A stretch of DNA of 34,214 nt. Origin: an uncultured Lysobacterales bacterium (GTDB taxonomy: Bacteria; Pseudomonadota; Gammaproteobacteria; Xanthomonadales; SZUA-36). This document shows, piece after piece, positions 16,303-24,400 of this stretch (position 1 is its first letter; every line of letters starts with the position of its first letter). Under the pieces are notes generated by a model that worked only from the letters and a program-made list of their open reading frames with translations, was not told the origin of the DNA and ran no database searches. The translations under genes were made by a program, and so were the position numbers. Where the stretch lies: NCBI GenBank assembly GCA_937927755.1, contig CALBDB010000148.1:1-34214 (forward strand), written 5' to 3'.

Positions 16303-16320
16303 AATTAATCTATATTAATT
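16303..16320. promoter_or_regulatory. AT-rich palindrome, candidate LysR binding site
   Basis: AATTAA (16303-16308) and TTAATT (16315-16320) are perfect inverted arms around a 6-base spacer. The site is 22 bases upstream of the LysR start and within the divergent intergenic region. It fits the T-N11-A style of LysR sites. The surrounding AT-richness lowers confidence. Confidence 0.4.
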
Positions 16321-16321
16321 A

Positions 16322-16351
16322 TTGATTATACAAATGAACAGGCTTTATTTA
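16322..16351 (+). promoter_or_regulatory. Possible promoter of the aminotransferase-transketolase operon
   Basis: TTGATT (16322-16327) and TATTTA (16346-16351) are spaced 18 bases apart and lie immediately downstream of the AT-rich palindrome. A LysR activator bound there would contact polymerase. The leader to the ATG at 16460 would be about 100 bases. This rests on consensus resemblance only. Confidence 0.3.
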
Positions 16352-16459
16352 AGATTTCACTCAAGGAACATGAACTGCCATGCGTGACTGATTTTCAGTG
16401 CGCAGGCGGTTGCAGTTGTGGTTAGGCATACACGGCCCCAGCAAAATGGAAAACACATC

Positions 16460-17758
16460 ATGAATCTCATATCAGACCGGACTTCACTTATTCACACCGA
16501 AAATGCGTTCAAAGTTGGACCATATATAGCCGCTCTCGAAGAGGCTGGACACAAGGTCGTCAAGTGTAATCTTGGCGAGCCTGACTTCCCTCTCCCGATT
16601 CATATCCGGGAAGAGGTGAAAGCACAACTGGATAAGGACAACACGCACTACACGAACCCCCAGGGTGTTCCCGGCCTCAGAAAAGCCGTTGCAAAATATA
16701 TCGGCGAGGCACGTGGTATCGACGTATCCTTTGAACAGGTGGTGGTGTTCCCGGGCGGCAAACCGCCCATTGGCATGTGCCAGCAAACCTATTGCAACCC
16801 GGGCGATGAAATCATCTATCCGAGTCCCGGGTTTCCGATTTATGAGTCCTTTATCCGTTACGTAGGTGCTGTTCCTGTACCCCTGCATCTGCGTGAAGAC
16901 CTCGGGTTCAGTGTGACGGGCGCAGATCTTGAGAGATTGATCACGCCCAAGACCAAGCTTATCTACCTGAACTTTCCGTCGAATCCGACCGGTGGTGTGG
17001 CGACAAAAGAGCAATTGGAAGAAATTGCCGATGTCATCAAGCGTAAATGCGATCCGAATATCCGTATATATTCTGACGAAATCTATGAAAACATCCTGTT
17101 TGACGGCGCCAGTAACTACAGCATCGCCTCGATACCCGGCATGCAGGAAAAAACCATTATTGCCACCGGCGCTTCAAAGTCCTACTCATGGACCGGCGGG
17201 CGTATTGGCTGGGCTGTTTTCCCGACAGTCGAGGAAGCGAAGTTATTCACAAACCTGAACATCAACTACTTCTCCTGCATTCCACCCTACAACCAGGAAG
17301 GTGCACGCGTCGCGATTGAGTCGCCATTGAGCAAGGGAACAATTGCCGAGATGAACCATGCCTTTGAAGAGCGTCGGGACTTTGTCGTCGGTGCACTGAA
17401 CAACATGCCTGGTGTCAGTTGCCAGCTGCCAAAGGGCGCGTTTTACGTTTTCCCGAATATCGCGGGCGTGGTTAAAAACATGAAGATCGACAGGGCCTAC
17501 GCAGCCTTGCCCGAAGACCTGAAGAAAACGACAAGCCCGTCGACCCTGTTCCAGATGTTCCTGCTCTGGAATTATCACGTGGCAACCATGGACCGTAAAT
17601 CATTTGGCCAAATCGGCGCCGAGAATATGCATTACCTGAGGTTATCCATCGCAACGGGTCTCGATGACCTGAAACTCGGTATGGAACGCATGGCCAGGGC
17701 AATCGACGACCAGGCCGGTTTTGACGAATTCATAAAAGCGCAAGCGCACTTCTCGTAG
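16460..17758 (+). CDS. Class I/II PLP-dependent aminotransferase
   Basis: A 432-residue fold-type I aminotransferase. The N-terminal substrate segment is KVVKCNLGEPDFPLP, the cofactor-binding Asn lies in LNFPSNPTGGVA, the Asp-Tyr pair is represented by IYSDEIYENILFDG, the PLP Lys is K240 in GASKSYSWTGGRIGW, and the C-terminal Arg is in YLRLSIATGLDDL. The family transfers amino groups between amino acids and 2-oxo acids. I cannot fix substrate beyond an aspartate-aminotransferase-like subgroup. The ATG at 16460 is preferred to the in-frame GTG at 16418 because the conserved fold begins there. It is 13 bases upstream of the transketolase-like gene, and the pair diverges from a LysR gene, suggesting a dedicated small pathway. 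Confidence 0.9.
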   Translation: MNLISDRTSLIHTENAFKVGPYIAALEEAGHKVVKCNLGEPDFPLPIHIREEVKAQLDKDNTHYTNPQGVPGLRKAVAKYIGEARGIDVSFEQVVVFPGGKPPIGMCQQTYCNPGDEIIYPSPGFPIYESFIRYVGAVPVPLHLREDLGFSVTGADLERLITPKTKLIYLNFPSNPTGGVATKEQLEEIADVIKRKCDPNIRIYSDEIYENILFDGASNYSIASIPGMQEKTIIATGASKSYSWTGGRIGWAVFPTVEEAKLFTNLNINYFSCIPPYNQEGARVAIESPLSKGTIAEMNHAFEERRDFVVGALNNMPGVSCQLPKGAFYVFPNIAGVVKNMKIDRAYAALPEDLKKTTSPSTLFQMFLLWNYHVATMDRKSFGQIGAENMHYLRLSIATGLDDLKLGMERMARAIDDQAGFDEFIKAQAHFS

Positions 17759-17771
17759 AAGGAATATTCAA

Positions 17772-20102
17772 ATGTCATTCGCACTCAATTTAACAGACCG
17801 GGGGACGGTGTATTTCCCACTCGATCCCAATGGAGAATTCCCGCTTCCAACTGAAGACAAGGATAGCCTGGAGTTTTACGACCTGTGTTACCGGACGCTT
17901 TGTGCGGTCATGTTCAACCATGCGTCCTCGGGGCATCCGGGCGGGAGTATTTCCAGCGGCCGTTTCGTGGAATCGCTCATTTTCAACCAGATGAACTATG
18001 ACATTTCCGATCCGATGGACCGCAGTGCCGACATAATTTCCTATGCGGCCGGTCACAAGGCGCTGGGTCTGTATGCCATGTGGGCTTTGAGAAACGAAGT
18101 TGTCAAACAGACGCACCCGGAGTTACTACCGGAAGTGGTCCAGCAGATGCGCCTCGAAGACCTTCTCGGGTTCAGGAAAAACCCGATTACAAAGACCCCC
18201 TTGTTCAAGCAGTTCGGCGCCAAACCACTTGATGGGCACCCAACACCCGAGACACCTTTTGTCTGGTTATCGACCGGCCCCAGTGGCGTTGGCGTTGCCG
18301 CAACAACCGGCCTGGCGCTGACCCTGAAGGACATGTACGGCAAAGATGCCCCCGGTGTACACATCATCGAAGGCGAAGGCGGCATGACCCCCGGGCGGGT
18401 CGCGGAAGCCATTGCAGCCGCCGCCAGTTCAGGACTGGACAACCTGTATTTCCACGTCGACTGGAACCAGTCGGCGATTGATTCGGACGCGGTGACGCGT
18501 GAGGGTGAAAAGGCCGGCGATTACGTACAGTGGGATCCCTGCGAGTTCTTGCTGGTACATGGTTTTAACGTCATCTACGTACCGGACGGCTTTGATTATG
18601 CTCAGATCCGTGCAGCTCAGAAAGAGGCGCTGGCGCTGAAGAACGGGCGCCCCACCGGTATCGTTTACCGCACCATAAAGGGCTGGAAGTACGGAATCGA
18701 GGGTAAAAAATCCCACGGTGCAGGTCATGGGTTTTACAGTGATGCATACCTGGAAGCTTTGAAGCCTTTTGAAGAAAAGCTCGGTTTGCAGTTCCCGCGT
18801 TTTGAGGGTGAAAAGACACCCGAGCGTGTCGAGCAGGCCTATTACGACTCACTGCTGGTGATACGCGAAGCGTTTGAATCGAACAAGGCGCTTACCACCC
18901 ACCTGGGCGACTGGATTGCAGAGCGCAAGCAGCAACACGCAGATGCACCCAGAATGATCCGTGATAACGCACCTGAGCTTGGCAAGCTGTACGAAGCCGG
19001 CGCAATATCGCCGCTGGAGCGTCCGCAATCCTGCACCTACGAGACCGGCTCGTCCCAGACTCTCAGAGGCACGCTTGCCGATAGCCTCGGACACATTAAC
19101 AAGCTTACCAATGGTGCGGTTCTTTCGGCTGCAGCCGATCTGTATGGTTCGACCAGCATTTCCAATATCAGCGGCGGCTTTGGTTCCGGTTTCTGGCACC
19201 CGACCGGGAACCCGTCATCGCGGCTTTTCTCGGCGGGCGGTATTGCCGAAGACGCGATGGGCGGCATCTGCTCCGGCATCTCTACGATGGGTTACCAGAT
19301 CGGTGTGGGTTCTTCCTATGGCGCATTTATCGCGCCGCTTAATACAATTTGTGCCAAGACCCACGGCATTGGCCAGCAAACGCTGAGACACCGGGTGCCC
19401 GGTGAGCCCAACAAGACGTTTGTCATTGTCTGCGGGCATGCCGGTGTCAAGACAGGTGAAGATGGTCCGACACATGCAGAGCCTCAAGCCCTGCAGGTGT
19501 TGCAGGAGAACTTCCCCGGTGATGTCATGATCAGCCTGACCCCCTGGGATCCGAATGACCTCTGGCCACTGACGGCCGAGGCCCTTCTGCAACGCCCGGC
19601 AGTTCTGGCTGCTTATGTAACCAGGCCGTCGGAAGTCATGCTGGATCGCCAGGCCCTCGGGTTGGCGCCGGCCGAGGACTCAGTCACGGGCGTTTATAAA
19701 CTGCTTGCAGCCAATGGCAAGCCCGATGCAACTATCGTCTACCAGGGCAGTGAGGTTGCCTATGCTTTTGCCAGCGGGGTATTACCACGGCTGAAGGAGA
19801 AGGGTATCAACCTGGATGTTTACTATGTTGCCAGCGCAGAGCTGTTTGATTGTCTCAGCGATGAAGAGAAGCAGCAGATATACCCGCATTCTGCAGCATC
19901 GTCAGCGATGATGTTCTCAGGCTTTACCGCTGCAACGACCTACCGTTGGATCATGTCCGAACGCGGCAGGGAGTTCACCCTGTACCCGTGGAAATCGGGC
20001 AACTTCCTCGGCAGCGGCCAGGGCGATGTCTGCCTCGAGCAGGCGGGTATGCACGCTGAAGCCCAGCTGGATGTTATCGAGAGGTTTATAGCGGGCAGAT
20101 AA
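17772..20102 (+). CDS. Transketolase-family ThDP enzyme, divergent
   Basis: A 776-residue protein containing all three transketolase regions. In the PP domain, SSGHPGGSIS, SYAAGHKALGLYAMW and GHPTPETPFVWLSTGPSGVG supply the active-site histidines. The ThDP/metal motif reads EGEGGMTPGR...DWN, with Glu where transketolases have the metal-binding Asp of GDG. The Pyr domain has SAGGIAEDAMGGICSGI and CGHAGVKTGEDGPTHAEPQ, a good match to the transketolase GEDGPTH motif. A C-terminal domain follows. It is about 110 residues longer than E. coli TktA, and no standard pentose-phosphate genes lie nearby. GAAGGA nine bases upstream supports the start. It probably transfers a two-carbon unit in a special pathway together with the aminotransferase. 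Which donor and acceptor are used is unknown. Confidence 0.85.
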   Translation: MSFALNLTDRGTVYFPLDPNGEFPLPTEDKDSLEFYDLCYRTLCAVMFNHASSGHPGGSISSGRFVESLIFNQMNYDISDPMDRSADIISYAAGHKALGLYAMWALRNEVVKQTHPELLPEVVQQMRLEDLLGFRKNPITKTPLFKQFGAKPLDGHPTPETPFVWLSTGPSGVGVAATTGLALTLKDMYGKDAPGVHIIEGEGGMTPGRVAEAIAAAASSGLDNLYFHVDWNQSAIDSDAVTREGEKAGDYVQWDPCEFLLVHGFNVIYVPDGFDYAQIRAAQKEALALKNGRPTGIVYRTIKGWKYGIEGKKSHGAGHGFYSDAYLEALKPFEEKLGLQFPRFEGEKTPERVEQAYYDSLLVIREAFESNKALTTHLGDWIAERKQQHADAPRMIRDNAPELGKLYEAGAISPLERPQSCTYETGSSQTLRGTLADSLGHINKLTNGAVLSAAADLYGSTSISNISGGFGSGFWHPTGNPSSRLFSAGGIAEDAMGGICSGISTMGYQIGVGSSYGAFIAPLNTICAKTHGIGQQTLRHRVPGEPNKTFVIVCGHAGVKTGEDGPTHAEPQALQVLQENFPGDVMISLTPWDPNDLWPLTAEALLQRPAVLAAYVTRPSEVMLDRQALGLAPAEDSVTGVYKLLAANGKPDATIVYQGSEVAYAFASGVLPRLKEKGINLDVYYVASAELFDCLSDEEKQQIYPHSAASSAMMFSGFTAATTYRWIMSERGREFTLYPWKSGNFLGSGQGDVCLEQAGMHAEAQLDVIERFIAGR

Positions 20103-20105
20103 ACA

Positions 20106-20184
20106 TGTAGGAGCGACTTTCGCGTCGCGATGGCACGCGGTTGCACGCGGTATAAAAAATCGCGACGAGCACGTCGCTCCTACA
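20106..20184. repeat. REPIN-like inverted pair of GTAG-type REP sequences
   Basis: TGTAGGAGCGAC (20106-20117) recurs inverted as GTCGCTCCTACA (20173-20184). Each arm contains a short internal palindrome (CGCGTCGCGAT at 20121, ATCGCGACG at 20159). The 5' GTAG followed by an imperfect palindrome is the signature of REP elements mobilised by RAYT (REP-associated tyrosine) transposases. The loop carries a tandem gcacgcggt(t) duplication at 20133-20151. It sits between convergent transketolase and hemerythrin genes, where it may also end transcription. A related copy is at 34039-34125. Confidence 0.85.
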
Positions 20185-20199
20185 GCTTAAATTGATGAT

Positions 20200-20592
20200 C
20201 TAGCCCAGAAGGTTGTGCAGGCGGACGTCATAGGTTTTGAAATGCTTGCCAAACCAGCCTGACAAGCTGTTGACCAGCAGCTCTCTGCCCATATTCGGGT
20301 CTTCCGCGAAGTGGAATTTCAAATCATGTATCTGTTCCAGCAGATGATCGTGGTCATGCTTGTGGTCTGCATATTCAGCAAAATCGGCTTCCTGCATCAG
20401 CAGTTCCTCGAGTGCAAAGTGGGAAGAAATGTCTGCTTCGAGATCATCCAGCATGGCTTCGATGGTAATGATGTCCAACGGCAAGCCAAGCTGTTCATAT
20501 AACTGGTTTATTTGTTCGATCAGTGACTCGTGGTCCTGATCGACCGAAGCAATACCTATGGAGAACCCCTGTTTCCATTCAATCTGCGCCAT
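20200..20592 (-). CDS. Bacteriohemerythrin
   Basis: A 130-residue single-domain hemerythrin, a four-helix bundle with a di-iron O2-binding site. All usual ligands can be placed: His21 (VDQDHESL), His58 and Glu62 (SSHFALEELL), His77 and His81 (ADHKHDHDHLL), His117 and Asp122 (GKHFKTYDVRLH). Length and the opening IEWKQGFSIGIASVD match the family closely. It is cytosolic and probably serves O2 storage, sensing or delivery. A Shine-Dalgarno-like TAGAGG lies about ten bases before the ATG. It is transcribed alone, with a DUF3617 gene upstream on the same strand separated by 73 bases. Confidence 0.95.
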   Translation of the reverse strand: MAQIEWKQGFSIGIASVDQDHESLIEQINQLYEQLGLPLDIITIEAMLDDLEADISSHFALEELLMQEADFAEYADHKHDHDHLLEQIHDLKFHFAEDPNMGRELLVNSLSGWFGKHFKTYDVRLHNLLG

Positions 20593-20665
20593 AAGTTTAA
20601 TACCTCTAGATTGTTATCGCCGTGAAGTGCGCTTCCCAAAGGTGCGCCCGTTACGGGTTCGTTTA

Positions 20666-21091
20666 TTATTCGCAGTCGCCGATGCGTTTGCCTGTCCAGC
20701 TCATATCAAACTTCATGGGTTGGCTGGCGATTTCGGCTGCCATCGAACCGGATCCGGAGATCGTATCTCCACCGGAGGTGAATTCCCAATTTCCTTCCAT
20801 CACAAAACCGCCTTCGGACGGGCAGCTGACTGACCAACTGGCCGTATCACCCTCAATTGCCACATCGGCTATATCGCAGGGGTTGTCCTCGTCCATGTTG
20901 AAGTCTTCAGGTCGCAGTTGTGATTCCTTTATACATTCCTTTACCGTTGTGGTTTGGGGTTGGGGCATCATGCTCATCGTGATCGTCGATGTCATTTCCC
21001 ATTCGCCCGGGTCTATGGACACACCTTCGGCAATCGCAGTTATGGAAAAAAACAGGGCTGTGAGGCTGGATAAAACTACGCGTAATTTCAT
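20666..21091 (-). CDS. DUF3617 family secreted protein
   Basis: A 141-residue protein with an N-terminal signal peptide (hydrophobic residues about 4-19, likely cleavage after AIA near residue 21). The mature part has the DUF3617 pattern: PGEWEMTSTITMSMMP near the start, a KECIKESQL segment, and an alternating beta-strand C-terminal half (GNWEFTSGGDTISGSGSM). Four Cys residues at about positions 53, 72, 90 and 140 could form two disulfides. The function of this family is unknown. It is widespread in Proteobacteria as a periplasmic beta-rich protein. There is no operon partner apart from the hemerythrin downstream. Confidence 0.85.
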   Translation of the reverse strand: MKLRVVLSSLTALFFSITAIAEGVSIDPGEWEMTSTITMSMMPQPQTTTVKECIKESQLRPEDFNMDEDNPCDIADVAIEGDTASWSVSCPSEGGFVMEGNWEFTSGGDTISGSGSMAAEIASQPMKFDMSWTGKRIGDCE

Positions 21092-21351
21092 TTTGAGTCC
21101 CTTCAGATGATTACTAATAGCGTGGCATTAGTATAAAGAATCGGGGGACGTTTTGTTATCAAAGATACCCTGATTTGAGATCCGCTGCACATCTCCCCGG
21201 AAAGTTCCATCAGGATCTATTCGAAGATAACCATGGGAAATCAACAACGAACAATCGTGTATTTCGGGTCATTGGTCGGATGGCAGGTGTACGTGGGGAC
21301 CATAGGTTGATACCATGCGCCGTTAATCAGAAACTTAAAATGGAAATAACG

Positions 21352-21822
21352 ATGAAAACAGGCGTAATTACAGTATGCTTATTGGTGCTTTTTGCACTAG
21401 AGGCAAATGCCGTGTACGCAAAAGAGGCACAGGAATACAGGGCTGAAGCCGACCAGTATTACGCTGCCAACAATTACAGAAAAGCTTACAAAAACTACCT
21501 CAAACTGGCCAAGCAGGGCGACCATTATTCCCAGGACCGGATTGCGCAGATGTATGCCAACGGCGAAGGAAAAAAAGTCGATTTGTCTGAGGCATATGCC
21601 TGGTCGGTGCTCGCAGCGGAAAGCGGCACGGACGAGTTTACGGAAAGAAGGGATGAACTGCTGCAACAAACCACCGATGAGTCGGCGGCACAAAAGAAAG
21701 CTGACAAGCTTATGGGCAAGTACGGCGAAGCGGCATTGGCCAAAAAGGCAGCAAGTAAAGAAAGATTAAGACGCAACACCAAGTCCGGTGGCTGTACCGG
21801 TTCGAGACTTGATTGTAGATAG
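21352..21822 (+). CDS. Small secreted SEL1/TPR-like protein
   Basis: A 156-residue protein with a signal peptide (MKTGVITVCLLVLFALEANA, cleavage near AYA). A helical repeat region follows with one clear SEL1-like unit: YYAANNYRKAYKNYLKLAKQ leads into GDHYSQDRIAQMYANGEGKK and VDLSEAYAWSVLAAESG. The C-terminal part is Lys/Ala-rich with a Cys pair near the end (GGCTGSRLDC). SEL1 repeats mediate protein-protein contacts in the periplasm. The start at 21352 is chosen because it yields the signal peptide. Longer in-frame starts at 21340 and 21175 add non-secretory sequence. It has no close co-directional neighbour. The roughly 260 bp upstream hold no other gene I can support. Confidence 0.75.
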   Translation: MKTGVITVCLLVLFALEANAVYAKEAQEYRAEADQYYAANNYRKAYKNYLKLAKQGDHYSQDRIAQMYANGEGKKVDLSEAYAWSVLAAESGTDEFTERRDELLQQTTDESAAQKKADKLMGKYGEAALAKKAASKERLRRNTKSGGCTGSRLDCR

Positions 21823-21867
21823 AGGTTTAAGCCTGGGCCCGGTTGGTAATCTTATCCGCGTATTAAC

Positions 21868-21889
21868 AGCCGGAGATTAATCTCCGGCT
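21868..21889. terminator. Perfect 22-bp palindrome at the convergent SEL1/parC ends
   Basis: AGCCGGAGAT and ATCTCCGGCT (21868-21889) form a perfect palindrome with effectively a TA centre. The parC stop codon lies inside it. It can form a GC-rich hairpin in transcripts from both directions, so it probably acts as a shared terminator. No T-run is present. Confidence 0.6.
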
Positions 21890-24129
21890 ACCTCAATGCC
21901 AGTAACGCGTTGAAAGCCCCTGGGGAGTTTTCGTCCGCGTTTGGCTCTTTCGCCCCTGAAGTGTTCCAGGTCCTTTCGGCCTATACGCATATAGCGTTGA
22001 CCCGCCCAAACCAGAATCTCCTCGCCCTCGGCGATCACAACCAGGCCAATCATGTATTCATCACCCGCCTTCAATCGCTTGGGCGGTATATTGATCAGCT
22101 TGTTGCCTTTGCCTTTTGACAGCGCCGGCAGATCCGCCAGCGGGAACGCCAGCATATAACCATCCGAAGTCACGCATACGACGGTTTCCGCCTCGTCGGA
22201 AGCAAGGATTGCAGGCGCCACCGGAACGGAGTCCCCGGGCAGGGAAATCATGGCCTTGCCGGCTTTCATCTTGCTGTGAAGGTTAACCGTCTCGGTCACG
22301 AAGCCGTAGCCAAACGAACTGGCCAGTACCAGTTTCTGCTTCACATCGCCTGAAATGGCATACAGGAACCGTCCGCCATCGGAAAGCGTAAAACGGCTGG
22401 TCAGCGGTTCGCCCAGGCTACGTGCCGATGGCAGGCTGTGGGCCGGCAGCGAATACGCCCTTCCGACTGAATCCAGGAATACAGCCTGTTGGTTGCTACG
22501 GCCTTTGGCGGCGTGCTGGAATTCATCGCCGGCCTTGTAGTTGAGCGTGGTTGCGTCGATATCGTGGCCCTTGGCGGCACGTACCCAACCGGATTTTGAA
22601 AGCACCACGGTACAGGGTTCTGATGGAACCAGGTCTTCCTGTTTCAGCGCCTGTGCAGCTTCACGCTCGGTCAACTGTGAACGCCTGTCGTCACCGTACT
22701 TTTCAGCATCGGAAAGCAGTTCCTTTTTGACCAGGGTTTTCATCCTTTGCTTCGAACCCAGGGTTGTTTCAAGGTATTCACGCTCCTCCTCAAGCTCGCC
22801 CTGCTCGCCGCGGATTTTCATTTCTTCGAGCTTGGCCAGATTGCGCAGTTTCAGTTCCAGGATGGCTTCAGCCTGGGTGCCGGTAATATTGAAATGACTC
22901 ATCAGCACAGGCTTTGGCTTGTCCTCTGTGCGGATAATGTGGATGACCTCGTCAATATTCAGGAACGCGATCAACAAGCCTTCGAGTATGTGTAAACGAT
23001 CCACAACCTGGTCGAGGCGGAATTCCAGTCTGCGGGTGACTGTATCCAGCCTGAAAGTCAGCCACTGCTTCAGCAGGTCGCGAAGGTTCAGGACCTGCGG
23101 CTTGCCGCTAATACCGATGATGTTCAGGTTGACGCGGTAATTTCGTTCCAGGTCTGTGGTGGCGAACAGGTGGTTCAACAGTTGTTCAAGATCCACCCGG
23201 TTGGAACGTGGAACGATGACCAGCCTGGTCGGGTTTTCATGGTCGGATTCATCCCGCAGATCTTCAACCATGGGCAGTTTCTTGGCCTGCATTTGTGCTG
23301 CGATCTGTTCCAGCACCTTGGCGGGTGAGACCTGGTGTGGCAGCGCCGTGATGACGATGTCACCGTTTTCCTTTTCCCAGACGGCGCGCATCTTGACCGA
23401 CCCGTGACCGGTCTCATACATCTTCAGAAGGTCTTCCCGGGGCGTGATGATCTCAGCATCGGTCGGAAAATCGGGCGCCGGCACGTGTTCACATAATTCC
23501 GTCACCGTGGCCTTTGGTTCTTCCAGCAGGCGTATGCAGGCGCTGACAACTTCCCGGAGATTGTGCGGCGGAATATCAGTGGCCATACCTACCGCGATGC
23601 CGGTACTGCCATTCAACAGGATATTGGGCAGCCGCGCCGGCAGCAGGGAGGGCTCTTTCAGGGTCCCATCAAAATTTGGCGCCCATTCAACCGTGCCCAT
23701 CCCCAATTCTGTCAGCAGCGTTTTTGCATAGGGCGACATGCGCGATTCGGTGTAACGCATGGCTGCGAACGACTTGGGATCGTCCGGTGAGCCAAAGTTC
23801 CCTTGTCCGTCGATCAGCGGGTAACGGTAGGAAAACGGCTGCGCCATCAACACCATCGCTTCGTAACAAGCGGAATCACCATGCGGGTGGAATTTACCCA
23901 GCACATCACCCACGGTGCGGGCGGATTTTTTGTGCTTTGAACTCGCGCTCAAACCCAGTTCACTCATCGCGTAAATGATGCGCCTCTGAACCGGCTTCAG
24001 GCCATCACCGATATGTGGCAGGGCGCGGTCCAGCACCACGTACATGGAGTAGTCCAGGTAGGCCTTTTCGGCGTACTCCCGCAGCGGGATCTGTTCGTGT
24101 TCGGAGAAGCTTTGTGTGATTTCGTTCAT
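21877..24129 (-). CDS. parC: DNA topoisomerase IV subunit A
   Basis: A 750-residue type IIA topoisomerase cleavage subunit, the length of E. coli ParC. The winged-helix region carries [20 protein letters not shown] and the catalytic Tyr126 in AAMRYTESR. The tower and coiled-coil follow, and the C-terminal region is the short ParC-type beta-pinwheel rather than GyrA's, without a GyrA-box (QRRGGKG). With ParE it decatenates daughter chromosomes. The quinolone-determining positions are the sensitive type: Ser86 and Glu90 (E. coli Ser80 and Glu84). parE lies upstream on the same strand, separated by 271 bases occupied by a repeat element. The stop is embedded in a palindrome. Confidence 0.97.
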   Translation of the reverse strand: MNEITQSFSEHEQIPLREYAEKAYLDYSMYVVLDRALPHIGDGLKPVQRRIIYAMSELGLSASSKHKKSARTVGDVLGKFHPHGDSACYEAMVLMAQPFSYRYPLIDGQGNFGSPDDPKSFAAMRYTESRMSPYAKTLLTELGMGTVEWAPNFDGTLKEPSLLPARLPNILLNGSTGIAVGMATDIPPHNLREVVSACIRLLEEPKATVTELCEHVPAPDFPTDAEIITPREDLLKMYETGHGSVKMRAVWEKENGDIVITALPHQVSPAKVLEQIAAQMQAKKLPMVEDLRDESDHENPTRLVIVPRSNRVDLEQLLNHLFATTDLERNYRVNLNIIGISGKPQVLNLRDLLKQWLTFRLDTVTRRLEFRLDQVVDRLHILEGLLIAFLNIDEVIHIIRTEDKPKPVLMSHFNITGTQAEAILELKLRNLAKLEEMKIRGEQGELEEEREYLETTLGSKQRMKTLVKKELLSDAEKYGDDRRSQLTEREAAQALKQEDLVPSEPCTVVLSKSGWVRAAKGHDIDATTLNYKAGDEFQHAAKGRSNQQAVFLDSVGRAYSLPAHSLPSARSLGEPLTSRFTLSDGGRFLYAISGDVKQKLVLASSFGYGFVTETVNLHSKMKAGKAMISLPGDSVPVAPAILASDEAETVVCVTSDGYMLAFPLADLPALSKGKGNKLINIPPKRLKAGDEYMIGLVVIAEGEEILVWAGQRYMRIGRKDLEHFRGERAKRGRKLPRGFQRVTGIEVAGD

Positions 24130-24180
24130 CTGGTGATCCCTGGTGGATTCCTACCTCGGCGGATTCTTCTTGGAGGCCCC

Positions 24181-24364
24181 GGGATGGGTATACCCTCCTG
24201 AGACACAGCTGTTATGTACAGGATGTACGGTACTTCGCGATAGAGCACATGGATGTGCGACGCGAAGCATCCATGGCTCGCACGCCACATCAGGCTGTTC
24301 AGAAATCTTCGATCTGACTGCTGGTGGATTTTTTACGAAGGTCTCAGGAGGGTATACCCACCCC
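24181..24364. repeat. Structured inverted-repeat (MITE-like) element between parE and parC
   Basis: A 20-bp perfect inverted repeat, TGGGTATACCCTCCTGAGAC (24185-24204) against 24341-24360, extends to about 24 bp with one mismatch. Each arm is centred on the palindrome GGGTATACCC. A partial direct repeat of the preceding bases also occurs (GGCGGATTCTTC near 24159 and GGTGGATTTTTT near 24323). The interior has nested hairpins: CTTCGCG (24233) with CGCGAAG (24261), enclosing GCACAT-GG-ATGTGC (24245-24258), plus GTAC-N5-GTAC before them. There is no ORF of substance. Spurious frames read GWVYPPET on both strands. I infer a non-autonomous repeat family that multiplied in the genome. Confidence 0.7.
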
Positions 24365-24400
24365 AGAGCCTTGTGTGAAAATGGCATGCGACTGTGGATT

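Noticed and set aside
17772-20102. Pyruvate dehydrogenase E1 identity for the ThDP enzyme
   Set aside because: The GEDGPTH motif and the SSGHPGG opening are of transketolase type, and no E2/E3 genes are near.
21175-21351. N-terminal extension of the SEL1-like protein
   Set aside because: Fifty-nine extra residues without secretion or domain features precede a clear signal peptide at 21352.
23840-23930. Fluoroquinolone resistance change in parC
   Set aside because: Ser86 and Glu90 at the determining positions are the sensitive residues.
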